Origin: Ustilago trichophora
Taxonomy: Eukaryota; Basidiomycota; Ustilaginomycetes; Ustilaginales; Ustilaginaceae
Assembly: GCA_900323505.1 (NCBI GenBank)
Contig: OOIN01000001.1
Location: forward strand, 744,001-808,000
Direction of reading: 5' to 3'
DNA length: 64,000 nt
Part shown: positions 11,701-21,094 of the stretch, piece by piece
Layout of the letters: every line of letters begins with the position of its first letter
How positions within the stretch are numbered: position 1 is the stretch's first letter
Notes under the pieces: model-generated
Told to the model about the DNA's origin: nothing
Database searches by the model: none
What the model saw: only the letters and a program-made list of their open reading frames with translations
Program-made: the position numbers and the translations under genes

Positions 11701-11914
11701 TTGTGTGCTCGGGCGATTGTGATAGAAGGTCGATGAGATTGAACGAGATCGAGTCGTTGCCCTTGCGGGCATCCGTGACAGGTTGATCATTGACCTGCAT
11801 GGGGTGCTGTGAGTTCCGTTGGCCAGCATATGAAGAGAGCGAGGCACAGTGGACCAGAGTGATGCAGAGACAAGCAAAGCCTACGAGGCTTGCCGCCAAG
11901 GGTTGTCGAACCAT
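8795..11914 (-). CDS. FAS1 (fasciclin) repeat membrane protein, Fsc1-like
   Basis: The product is about 1039 residues when started at the ATG at 11914. An upstream in-frame start would add 20 residues ahead of the signal peptide, so the later Met is preferred. The N-terminus is a signal peptide (LAASLVGFACLCITLVHC). The body contains about five fasciclin-like repeats, recognised by their closing motif GVIHxIDxxI or variants (for example GVIHIIDDLILPF and GVIHEVDRVQIPF). One transmembrane helix lies near the C-terminus (WIALMCALVVSALSAAVFF), followed by a short basic and acidic cytosolic tail. The layout matches fungal vacuolar FAS1 proteins such as fission-yeast Fsc1 and budding-yeast Ylr001c; Fsc1 acts in autophagosome-vacuole fusion. 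Family assignment is firm; that role is inference. Confidence 0.85.
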   Translation of the reverse strand: MVRQPLAASLVGFACLCITLVHCASLSSYAGQRNSQHPMQVNDQPVTDARKGNDSISFNLIDLLSQSPEHTILVRLLQRTRLIPTLNRLQEFDDGSGLTLLAPTNDAFLRKKDEQIQQRQQALGIDSDSPTLWQYLLDDEQEISQTSSFATSQCIWHNGVCIAAGNINAVARQHLLYHVMNYTLPFTLSDDTGSHSPSDPLPEPGRPQMHTTLHFPSRRMLTEPTRPGRVPVPNEEDHGGLLGHHGQRMRVALVQEDEDKGKASFFTSKKAKRKLLYFGTDERGRGGARSLNEDWRSKSGVIHSIDSVIDLPPSLEQVILTHPRLENIRRLVSSDTLQSFSVVPHLTLFLPASEAFENLSAVEFAYLFGQFEQAALDRLKLLGWHMSGSGLGDRSPVYSASLRAAGRATLSTTLGGSVSVEADDKDGTIKIMDAKILQEDILTENGVIHIIDDLILPFGDLDMSVEATLMALNATRFVELIYEAGLEHYINKPAHLQRRGGEAFTFLAPRDDVIDAWYPGHLLPRPAISTGARLSREYRKGPALEEVVRYHILPGQIRPADLASGMLLNTELRDWKLREGRQKMPVQVDESSASDRKGNGDVAFGDANVLREPVDVKDSAIIYVVSQLLQPPSDPVQTAVSYLSLSTFVATVFSADLKKAVERAPGVSYLVPTNDAFTGLGLAMNYMLLPESQHLLQALVEYHAIDRIAYKSEFTEEEVDFPTLLPTLGAKLAVRKQKNGGVIVHKAGDPNGTVSLVVKGDILTNTGVIHEVDRVQIPFDLTIRDLLKGAKADTMEDLMVQAGYEYILNSTVPRNYSSADSPGYMVLVPTDSAFTKVNLSAILEDQDLLVRLVQQHLIPLTDDRAVDTLLPDGRGDGIGIKDESSFATLLDRSQGGTSFYGQVSFRRIPSGSTSRYRRGSAYDSVPDDPDEAGLGWLVGIKNTRGSSTSRHSANIMAFGREARGIRGDVHLERPPEGGVFQIDTVLAPYEPNWFYTWGWIALMCALVVSALSAAVFFAMRWWRGGSKIQLPEALEGEEE

Positions 11915-12518
11915 GATGCGCGGGACCTCAGCTGGTATCGGATGAAAGATGTCGATTGAGGAATCCAAGATCAAGCGAGCTTCGTGGTGCGAGGAACGGC
12001 AAGCGCCATCTCAAGTGAAAGCTGTTTCACCTTATCTGCTTGTATCGTCGTAGAGCGTAATAGATGATAGTGGTGGTGGTACTGCAGATGGTTGAAGATG
12101 TTGTACAAGAGAGTGCTCAGTTGGCGGTCAGATGTCGCTGTAGGCACAACCCTGCATCATTGACAAGAAATCCCATTTCACACAAATGTGGAGAGCCGAT
12201 TTTCAGTGGACATCACAGTGTCAGCCCAAACGCTCCTGCTCGGCTTATCCGACAAATGGAGCGCGTTACGCCTGGGCCAACTGGGACTGCGCGCGTAATT
12301 TGTGATTCTTACCATTTTGGACCCTGCAGCTCTCGCAGTCAAAAGTGGGACAGCTTTGTGATGACCGCTCAGTTCACGGACACATCACCTCCACCTCGAT
12401 CAATCCTAAATCCTCCAAGACATTCACTTCGTCTCGGTTCGATAGCTCTGTACCTAAATCTTGGATCCCTATCTACCTTGGCAAGATGTACGCATGCCCA
12501 AGCTGCTCATGAACCACC
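11915..12518. promoter_or_regulatory. Divergent promoter region, FAS1 gene / RING-CH gene
   Basis: This 604-bp gap lies between two divergently oriented start codons and must carry both promoters. No convincing gene lies in it. I see no strong TATA box on either side. Confidence 0.4.
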
Positions 12519-14281
12519 ATGTCGCGCAACTCGTGGAGCAGCACCGGCTCGGATGCCGAAGTACGACATCACTTTGACCAACCCTTTGACTACGATCCTC
12601 GCAATCACCACGGCGAATCTGCTCATCGAATGGCCCAAAGCGAAAGCGAGGAGGACGCCAATGACGATAGCAACTATTCCGACAATGAAACAGACGCTGC
12701 CTCGCTGAGCGAGTCGCACGACAGCTTTGCGGCCGCTTCTGAATACCCAGCAAGCGAACAAACGACCCCACTCCCTCCTCAATCAGATTATATCGATGAT
12801 GCACAGGATCAATCCAATCAGGCCATATGTCGTATCTGCTTGGAGTCTGCATCAAGTGACTTATCTGGCGGTGAATCACTCGGTCGCCTCCTCTCTCCTT
12901 GCAGGTGCAAGGGTACTATGAAGTACGTCCACGCCACTTGCCTCGATCAATGGAGAGCTGCCTCGGCTCGATCATCCTCTGCCGTCGCATGCGACCAGTG
13001 CGGGGCTCCCTACCGCTTCCGCAAGTCGAAATTCGTCGGTCTTGCCACTTCTCCCACCCTTCTCTTCGTTGTCAGCCTCTTTCTTTTCCTTCTGCTAATC
13101 TGGACCGTCGGTGTCATAGCCACCTTCTGCATGGATCTCTACGACAAGCCGGCATCAATCAAGTCGCGGTATGCGTCGCCTAAGTCCAAATCTAGCAAGT
13201 GGTGGCCATGGCGTAGCTCTGACAATGACATGGACGAAGAAATCCTACCTTTGCAGACCGACGCTTGGTCGTATTTAGATGTCGACTACACTACCCCTGG
13301 AATGTGGAGCTACGGCACCCTCATGTATGAGCCTGCCGCCTACATCAAGCTGATAAAAGAGGCAGTACGATCCTTTGCCTCCGGTGAAGCTGTGGATGCT
13401 GTTCGAGAAGTTGTCGGGCTACAAGACTCTGAGGAAGTACAGCAAACCATACAAGATGAACCAAAAGAGGAGCAAGGCTTCTGGTCCGCCCTCAAGTACG
13501 AATGGATGTACGGAGATGGTGGACTGTGGAAAAAGAGCGCATCATCAGCACTACCAACCACAGCGCAAACGTCACAAGGTACGAGCGCTTCTACTAGTTC
13601 GAATAGTGACATCCGTGACGCAAAACCTGCGATTAAGAAATCGAGGAAACCATACGACGCCAGAGCAGCTTCCGATGCAAAGGACATCAACGCCATCAAG
13701 CGTCGTCGCAAGAAGGCGGCCAAATCCGCTCGACATTCCGCTGCGACTCAGGACGAATCGCAAGGATTCTTAGGCAAATTGCTCGTACAGTGTAAGCTGA
13801 TCTCCAATCTTTTGCTTCCTTACATGATTCCACCACTGACCGTATCTTCGCCTGCTTCACTGCTACAGTCTCGGTCGGATTCTCCCTCGTCGGCATCCTC
13901 TCCTTTGTCAACCTCCTCGTCGGCGCCTCCTTCCTCGGCCCCATCAATCTGAACGTTGGCCTTGGCCGCTCGTTCGCCCGCATGACCTCTGGCGGCCGAG
14001 GTCGCAACGGTCAACAGGAGGGCGTCAATATCGCCTCGATCCTCATCGTGCTACTCGTCATCGTTGGAGTAGTGAGGGCGCTGCATATCGTGTACAAACT
14101 CGTGCGCAAAGGTGCCAGGAGAGGGTTGAGTCGCTTGGAAGCGGTCATCGTCGATTGGAATGGCGACGACGATGATGGTGCAGATGCGGCCGCAGAGGAT
14201 GTCGTAATTGCAACAAATGATAGATTTGGGCGTGAGGCAGAGCATGTACAACGAGCATTTGTGCAAGGCCAAGGCGATTGA
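12519..14281 (+). CDS. RING-CH (MARCH-type) membrane E3 ubiquitin ligase
   Basis: Two exons, 12519-13791 and 13869-14281, give about 561 residues; donor GTAAGC, acceptor CTACAG, frame preserved. An acidic N-terminus precedes a C4HC3 RING-CH domain at about residues 103-165: CRICLE, then CRCKGTMKYVHATCLDQW, then CDQCG. A hydrophobic segment follows directly (LLFVVSLFLFLLLIWTVGVI), and exon 2 adds two more (FSLVGILSFVNLLVGASF; ILIVLLVIVGVVRALHIVY). The arrangement is that of membrane-anchored MARCH-type ligases that ubiquitinate membrane proteins. The middle is basic and Ser-rich. It is too short for Doa10/Ssm4. The substrate is unknown. Translating through the intron would remove the C-terminal membrane part. 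Confidence 0.85.
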
Positions 14282-14946
14282 AATTGTACAATAACGACAG
14301 ATCAAACCAACTTTAGCCACTTGTTCGCAAAGGCCATAGGAAAGGACACGCCGGAGCGTGTTGGCTAGGGATGGGAGGCAATGAGCAGCCTCAGTCACTC
14401 GATACTTAGTTGGTCCTGTTCTTGTTATACCTTGCAGCTTGATCTATAGGTAGGATACAAGATGTAATGGCTTTGAGTCTGTTGGAATTGTGTGGGTGAA
14501 AGCTTGGTTGTGCGTTGACCTTGGTCTACGTAGGAGCATGGGCATCAGGCGCAAGCTGCATGCCTTTCTCTTTGCACATATCAAACAGAAGGCTCAAGTT
14601 GTAGGCCAAAGGGCTGGACTGGGCAGATCGGGCACGTAAGCTCCAGAGCATCGGGAGACGAGGCAGTTTTCGGAAGTAACCACTTCGGAAACGGCGCACT
14701 TTGACCGTCTAGACCGGATCGCACCCAGCCGTCACTGCCGTGCATATCGGCGACAGAAAAATCCAACTCTGGTAGGACAACACAAGGCAGATCCTCTGGC
14801 ACAATCGACACACACGATTTGGCTCGACTTTGCAATGTTGAAATCGGATTCAATGTTAGTCTGTTGAAAGACGTTGCGAGACAGGGGAATAGGGAGATGA
14901 GCTCCACGTTGGTTGGAAATAGCGAACGTATTGTATAGGGGCGAGT
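14282..14946. other. Convergent 3' intergenic region
   Basis: This interval lies between the 3' ends of the RING-CH gene (+) and the GCV3 gene (-). Short frames here have no recognisable features. I see no RNA gene or repeat. Confidence 0.5.
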
Positions 14947-15760
14947 TTAGTTCTCGCAAATCTTCTGGTAGGCCTCAGCAGTGAGAAGAGTCTCAAAGTC
15001 GGCGGGGTTGGAGAGCTTGATCTGGCACAACCAGCCTGGGCGAGCAGCAAGAGAGGAAACAGAAATGAAAGGCAGTCAGAAGGGCTTGTCGAGTGGAGCT
15101 GACATACCATTTCTCCGTGTACTGAGCGAATGCACTTACCATCGCTCTCGGGCTGCTTGTTGAGCAAGCTAGGCTCATCGTTGAGCTTCTCGTTGACGGC
15201 CTCGATCTGACCAGATACGGGGGCGTAGATGTCGGAAGCGGCCTTGACCTGGAGCATTGCAAGGAGCAAAAGAGCGAGAGAAGGCGAGTGTCAGTGTTTC
15301 TGTCCATGCCTTCAAATGAGGAGGCAGTTGGCCAACTTACGGACTCGACAGCACCGATGTCGTCTGTTCCACATTTCGAAGATGGTCGCCATTTCAAGTC
15401 GGTGAGAAGAGAAAGGATGTTCAGTTATCGGGATTTGCACCTCCGAGTTCGTTTTAGCTCTTTGGCATACTCACCTCCCTTCTTGACCTGGGCGCCAGCC
15501 TCGGGAAGCTCAATGAAGACGACGTCGCCGAGCGACTTCTGGGCGTAGTCGGTGATACCAACGGTGCCGATGTTGGTAGCGTCGTCGAACGAGACCCACT
15601 CGTGCTCCTCGGTGAATCGCTTCTGCACACCGTTGATTCGGACGCTGGAAGCGAAGCCAGCACGCAAACGAGGTGCGGCAAAAGGCTTAGGAGCCGCACG
15701 AACAGCGGTCCTACCAAGAAGCTTGACGGTGGGGCGGATAGCAGAGAGCATGTTGTCCAA
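14947..15760 (-). CDS. GCV3: Glycine cleavage system H protein (mitochondrial)
   Basis: Four exons on the minus strand: 15760-15475, 15363-15341, 15248-15140 and 15035-14947, together 168 residues. The second exon is only 23 nt but is required to rebuild the lipoylation site GAVESVKAASD, in which the lysine carries the lipoyl arm. The N-terminus is rich in Arg/Ala/Ser and lacks acidic residues for about 35 positions, a mitochondrial presequence. The conserved [22 protein letters not shown] and GWLCQIKL segments match H proteins throughout. It shuttles the aminomethyl group between the P, T and L proteins in glycine catabolism. Confidence 0.93.
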
Positions 15761-16438
15761 GTATGTGTAGAACGAGGTGATGATGGTTGGGAAGACGACG
15801 TTGTGGAACGTGCGTTAGCCGAACATCTGAACAAAAAAGGGAAGGCTCAACTTGCCGTAGCCGTGCTCGAAGGTTAGCTCTTCCGCATTTCCTATCTATG
15901 CAACCTTGAGCCCCACGCGAAGGCAAGAGAAAAGACACACCGCTACCAACCACCAACATACTCTATCCCCCGCCTTTTTTTTTCTTCTTCTTTTTCTCCA
16001 AAAAAGCATCTTCAGTGTGCATCCAATCAGTTGTGTGACAAGAGTGTCACTGACCGTATCTCGTTCTCGACTTACCATAAGAGGCTTTTATTTGGCATTT
16101 TCAACAATTTTGGCCTCTTATGGTATTTTCCTCTTTTCGCGCCAATTTCGTGGCACATAGAGAGCAGGGTCCTTTGACCTCCGACCTCAACCCCGAAATC
16201 CGAAATTCCATTCGACTTTTTTTTTTTTTTGGACACGCTAGCTCAGCCAATTCTGAAAGAGCATCATCATCATATCATCATTGCACACATTTGTCATCGT
16301 CCTGATCTGTATCGACAGCATTCATCCCGCAACAACGACGGAGTCTGGTTCCAGCCAGTTCGAAGCAGAATCACAGCATCCACTAAAGTATTTCAGCGCC
16401 ACAGCTAGGGATTGCGACATCTCAAGACTCTGCCCACG
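15761..16438. promoter_or_regulatory. Divergent promoter region GCV3 / ELP3
   Basis: The 678-bp interval separates two divergent start codons. It contains pyrimidine-rich tracts (about 15970-16000 and a T run near 16208-16222). The frame that enters ELP3 from upstream begins at a TTG (16412) and is not used here as the start. Confidence 0.45.
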
Positions 16439-18139
16439 ATGGGCGCTTCTTCCAACTCGGCAGAGCTCCTGCTGCGTGTCTGCGCCGATATTGCAGCCCA
16501 GCTCGTCGATGCGCACGACCGCTCTGCATCGGTATCGCTCAACCAGATTCGTACAACAACCTGCAAGAGATACGGCTACAATGGCGTCCCTCGTCTCACC
16601 GACATCATCGCTGCCATCCCAGAGGCCTACCGAAAAGTACTTGTTCCAGCGCTCAAAGCCAAACCTGTACGAAGTGCCTCTGGTATCGCCGTCGTAGCCG
16701 TCATGTGCAAGCCCCATCGCTGTCCTCATATTGCACTCACGGGCAACATTTGCGTTTACTGCCCAGGTGGTCCCGACTCTGACTTCGAATACAGTACACA
16801 GTCTTACACCGGATACGAGCCCACCTCCATGCGAGCCATTCGAGCTCGATACGACCCGTACGAGCAGTCCAAGAATCGTGTACAGCAGCTACGAGAGCTG
16901 GGGCACAGTGTCGACAAGGTCGAATACATCATCATGGGCGGTACCTTTATGTCGCTCTCCGAAACCTACCGCAATCAGTTCATCGCTCAGCTCCACAACG
17001 CTCTCAGCGGTTTCAATGGCCAGGACGTCGACGAGGCAGTCAGGTACTCCGAGAGAGCACTCACAAAGTGCATCGGTATCACCATCGAAACGCGCCCAGA
17101 CTACTGCTTGCGACCCCATCTCTCTCAAATGCTCCGATATGGCTGCACACGACTCGAGATTGGCGTGCAGTCGGTCTACGAAGACGTCGCGAGGGACACC
17201 AACCGAGGCCACACCGTCAAAGCCGTCTGCGAGACCTTCCAGCTCGCCAAAGATGCTGGCTACAAAATCGTCGCGCACATGATGCCTGATCTCCCCAACG
17301 TTGGCGTTGAACGAGACATGGAGCAATTCAAAGAGTATTTTGAGAATCCCGCCTTCCGAACCGATGGTCTCAAGCTCTACCCTACCCTGGTTATCCGCGG
17401 AACTGGCCTGTACGAACTGTGGAGAACAGGCCGTTACAAAAATTACACTCCGTCCTTCCTCGTCGATCTTGTCGCACGTATTCTGGCTCTCGTTCCACCG
17501 TGGACGCGAGTCTATCGTGTACAGCGTGACATTCCCATGCCACTCGTCTCTTCCGGCGTGGAGAACGGCAACCTTAGAGAACTTGCGCTGGAACGCATGC
17601 GCGATTTCGGTGTAACCTGTCGCGATGTGCGATACCGCGAAGTGGGTCTGCACGAGATTCATGCCAAAGTGCGACCGGATGAAGTCGAGTTCATCCGTCG
17701 AGACTATACAGCAAACGGTGGATGGGAGTCGTTCCTCGCGTACGAAGATCCCGAGAAAGATATCTTGATCGCGCTGTTGCGTCTACGAAAGTGCTCTGCA
17801 GCAGGAACTTACCGACCCGAACTGATAAAGGATGGTCAGTGCTCAATCGTCCGCGAGCTCCACACGTACGGCAGTGCAGTACCCATCCATTCGAGAGATC
17901 CGACAAAATTCCAACACCAAGGATTCGGTACACTGCTCATGGAACAGGCCGAGCGCATCGCAAGGGACGAGCACGGTTCCCGCAAGCTAGCTGTCATCTC
18001 GGGTGTAGGTACCAGAGATTACTACAGGAAGTTGGGCTACGAGTTGGAAGGTCCTTACATGGTCAAGATGCTCGTTGAGGATGAGCAGGATGACGCCGCT
18101 GCTGACGCGGGTGAAGACGAGGCCGGATTTTACTTCTAG
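16439..18139 (+). CDS. ELP3: Elongator catalytic subunit ELP3
   Basis: The frame gives 566 residues from the ATG at 16439, close to the usual 550-560 of the family. The radical-SAM cysteine motif is [14 protein letters not shown] (C-x9-C-x2-C) near residues 96-110, followed by the conserved [33 protein letters not shown] and [12 protein letters not shown] are all Elp3 signatures. The C-terminal GNAT acetyltransferase domain includes [14 protein letters not shown] and the terminal [16 protein letters not shown]. The enzyme carboxymethylates wobble uridines of tRNA within the Elongator complex. The last 20 residues are an acidic tail. No intron is needed. Confidence 0.96.
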   Translation: MGASSNSAELLLRVCADIAAQLVDAHDRSASVSLNQIRTTTCKRYGYNGVPRLTDIIAAIPEAYRKVLVPALKAKPVRSASGIAVVAVMCKPHRCPHIALTGNICVYCPGGPDSDFEYSTQSYTGYEPTSMRAIRARYDPYEQSKNRVQQLRELGHSVDKVEYIIMGGTFMSLSETYRNQFIAQLHNALSGFNGQDVDEAVRYSERALTKCIGITIETRPDYCLRPHLSQMLRYGCTRLEIGVQSVYEDVARDTNRGHTVKAVCETFQLAKDAGYKIVAHMMPDLPNVGVERDMEQFKEYFENPAFRTDGLKLYPTLVIRGTGLYELWRTGRYKNYTPSFLVDLVARILALVPPWTRVYRVQRDIPMPLVSSGVENGNLRELALERMRDFGVTCRDVRYREVGLHEIHAKVRPDEVEFIRRDYTANGGWESFLAYEDPEKDILIALLRLRKCSAAGTYRPELIKDGQCSIVRELHTYGSAVPIHSRDPTKFQHQGFGTLLMEQAERIARDEHGSRKLAVISGVGTRDYYRKLGYELEGPYMVKMLVEDEQDDAAADAGEDEAGFYF

Positions 18140-19650
18140 TGCATTCCCTCTATGAACATCTGCATCCCTGTCCTATGGTGGCTTTACTCAGCTAGCTTTG
18201 GCATGGGCGACCCTGTTTGGGGCAATCTGCTTGCCAGTCATCCTGCATTCATTCTGTATTTGTACGCTTCACTTTCTGCATTTCAACCGTTCTACCGCTC
18301 CATGCATCATCATAAACATCCGGAAAAGCTCCATTGCTGTCTTTCTTTCTCTGCTTCCGTTCAAAGAGGCAACTTGGTCATGAGACTGGGCCACAGGTAT
18401 GGCAATGGGCATAAGGAAGCAATGACCAAGATGTATAACGGCATGCTTGTGCCTATCAAGCATTGAGGAGGTGGTTTTGCTTTGTGTATTAGAGCACTGG
18501 AGAGAAGAAGTCAATGAAGCCCGTCGGAAGCGGTACCGAAGTTGAAGGTGACAGATTGCAAAAGGTGAGTTGAAATGTGCGGCGAGAGTGCCGAGGGTGA
18601 CGCATGATATTCTGCGAAAAGCTGCACTTGCACTTACGCCTGCTTTATTTTAAGATCCGAGGTTGCGACTTTGCTGTAGGGATGGCTTCTTCTCGTTCTA
18701 AGCGCACCCACACTTGAGGCCGGGCGAGCCCGTAGAGCCAGAACGAGAGGTGGGCGTATCATGGCTTCTTGAACAAATGCTGTGTGACGAGCATCGACGT
18801 CGAGTAGCTGGCAACATGTGAACAAGGCGGTGCACAGTCCTGCATACTGTGACGGTTCCTCGGGCGGGCGCCCGAGACAATATGGAGTGGGCTACGGTCA
18901 CACTATGTCCGGTTGTTCGGGCTGAATGCCGATGGAACTGGGTTCGAGCGGTCCGTGATAGTCCCACTCCCAGAATGGCAGCTAGAAGAGACATCAAACC
19001 GCTGGCCATTGTGATTGGTGGTGTGGGCGTGCGAGCCCGTGAAACATTGTCCGTTCGGGAGCAATCACATGCAGACACGTTCTGATGTGGGAAGGCTTCA
19101 GGGTCCGCATGATGCCGACTTGTCACATGTGTTGGAGCACGACTGCGGATGCTTTGACCTGTCGAGGCCACCAGCCGCCATCGGCTTCTGATGTGTTGGA
19201 AGGCTGTTGCGCCTCATTCCCACCCCCTTGGTCGCGTAGCCTGGCTCGATGTGAGCGGCTCGAGCACTTGCTCAAAAAGTGGAAATGTCAAACCCCCGCG
19301 CAATGCTCCAGATCAGTGATCCAGTGGAGACGACGGAACCCCAATCGGAACGTGATAGCACAATTAGCATGCGTACACACACGCACATGCATGTTGGCAG
19401 CCAAGGAGAGAGCTCGAACAGCCGACCGACGCCACAATGCTATACAGTAGACGGATCGGGCAGAGCCTAAAGGATGAAGTCTGCCGAACGCTAAGCGCAG
19501 AGATCGAGGGACGATTAAGGGGTGCAAGGTACAACATGTGAGCAGAGCTAAGCGCCGTACAGGGACTTGCTGGAAAGCAACTTGCTCGTGTGGTAAGTGG
19601 ACGCAATCGATAGCCGACATTTTCGTGCTCGACGTCGTCGGAATTCACTT
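18140..19650. other. Gene-free interval upstream of element 1
   Basis: Only short frames without recognisable motifs or codon bias occur between the ELP3 stop and the first A repeat of the retrotransposon. I see no RNA gene. The first few hundred bases are presumably the ELP3 3' UTR. Confidence 0.5.
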
Positions 19651-19775
19651 GCAGCACGTGACTTTTGTTGCGTGCGCATCTGAGCTGGCTTTGACTCCGC
19701 TCTCAACTCACCTTTCACTCTTCTCGTCCTACACCATCCTTCTCGCTGCCTGCTCCGCGGCAGCTCTCGTTTCCA
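19651..19775 (+). repeat. Element 1 repeat A1
   Basis: A 125-bp repeat beginning GCAGCACGTGACTTTTGTTG and ending CTCTCGTTTCCA. It matches A2 at 24265-24389 over the full length. It lies directly upstream of the Gag-like ORF and probably contains the promoter and 5' leader. Confidence 0.9.
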
Positions 19776-19806
19776 AGCCTCCTCAATACCTCAGGACCCT
19801 CTGATC

Positions 19807-21090
19807 ATGGCTGTCAGCGATCGCCGTACCTGTACCAAGTGCTCACAGTCCTTTCCCATCGACCATTTCCGAGGCCGTGCTAACCGCTCGTGCCGACACT
19901 GCGCCTCCTGCCGCAACGTGCCCACCGAAGGTCTCTCTTCACCGTTCTCCCCAGTCCAGCCGCCAATCCCACTGGCAATCACCTCGCCCGTCGTCGCCGC
20001 CTCGGCCTCCACCACCCACGCCCTCGAACCCTCGGCTCCACCCGCACCCTCCACGACCCTCGCCGGCGCCTCACCGCTGGCCGTTCCGCTGCAGCCCCTG
20101 CCATACCTTACCGAAGCCTCCCCAGCCTTCCTTCGCCTCCAGCAGCAACTGGACGACCAAGGCTCATCTCTTTCGGGCATCTCCAACGCCCTCCAGCAGC
20201 TGCTGGCCTCCTCTCGCCCCCAGCCACCTACAGCCCCCCTCCCATCCACGCCTCAGCGAGCCCCGGCTGCGCCATCCCTGCTAGCACCCACCGACTCCAC
20301 CTCAGCTACCGGCTGTCACCACCTCGGCGCCCCTTCACCAGGTGAGTCTGACACCAATCGCATCTTCTCCTGGCTCTCTCGAGAGGTCGTCCAGCAGGTC
20401 CTCGACGACTCCTTAGCGCCTCAAGACCTGGGCAAGCTACGCAACCCCGACTCTCTGCCTGTTGACAGCGAGGACAACAACGCTGTCTTCGTCAACGGCG
20501 TCCTCATTCGCGCAGCCCCCTCCTCTGGGTCTTCCTCCTCCACCCGCTCTTTCCTCAGGCTCGTGCCCGACGTTCGCTGTTTCGCAGAGGCCTGGACAGT
20601 GTACACGCACCTCCGCTCCTGCGCCACCAACGATCCCAACCTGGGTGCCGGCCTTGGCGCTTTCCTCATCCACATCATCGAGACCGACCGCACCCACACC
20701 TGGTCGTCCGTCGCCCTCTACATCCTCACCACCTGCCGTCGACGCTTCGGCCACGCCTCAGCCGCTGTCTGGGCCCAACAAGACCAGAACGCGTGGAACC
20801 AGCACCTCAGCACCGCTGCCTCCTTCCGTCAGCCAAAGAAGACCACCCAGCAGCCACCGTCCAATCGCCTGACTCAGCAGCAGCAGCAACAACCGCAGCA
20901 ACAGCCGCAGGGCCCGCCTTCCAAGCGCCAGAAGAGCGCCGAAGTCTGTTTCCGCTTCAACGGCGGCGGCTGTCCTGAGGGAGACAACTGCTGGCGCCGT
21001 CACGAGTGCACCGCTTGCTCCGAGCGCCACCCCGTCCGCGACTGTCCAAGAATCAAGCAAACTTCCGACACGAAAGCCACCAAAGCCTAG
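19807..21090 (+). CDS. Element 1 ORF1, Gag-like zinc-finger protein
   Basis: Encodes 427 residues from an ATG 31 nt after A1. An N-terminal C-x2-C...C-x2-C cluster (CTKC, later CRHCASC) is followed by a long Pro/Ala/Ser-rich linker. A conserved central domain (about 175-330) contains LGKLRNPD, RTHTWSSVALYIL and FGHASAAVWAQQDQ, all shared with element 2. The C-terminus has C-x7-C-x5-C-x3-H followed by a C-x2-C-x3-H-x4-C knuckle. By position and zinc fingers this is the nucleocapsid-like ORF1 of YR retrotransposons. It ends in TAG four bases before the ORF2 ATG. Confidence 0.82.
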   Translation: MAVSDRRTCTKCSQSFPIDHFRGRANRSCRHCASCRNVPTEGLSSPFSPVQPPIPLAITSPVVAASASTTHALEPSAPPAPSTTLAGASPLAVPLQPLPYLTEASPAFLRLQQQLDDQGSSLSGISNALQQLLASSRPQPPTAPLPSTPQRAPAAPSLLAPTDSTSATGCHHLGAPSPGESDTNRIFSWLSREVVQQVLDDSLAPQDLGKLRNPDSLPVDSEDNNAVFVNGVLIRAAPSSGSSSSTRSFLRLVPDVRCFAEAWTVYTHLRSCATNDPNLGAGLGAFLIHIIETDRTHTWSSVALYILTTCRRRFGHASAAVWAQQDQNAWNQHLSTAASFRQPKKTTQQPPSNRLTQQQQQQPQQQPQGPPSKRQKSAEVCFRFNGGGCPEGDNCWRRHECTACSERHPVRDCPRIKQTSDTKATKA

Positions 21091-21094
21091 CAGC

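Noticed and set aside
18152..18466. 104-codon frame after ELP3
   Set aside because: Directly follows the ELP3 stop, is probably 3' UTR, and has no family features.
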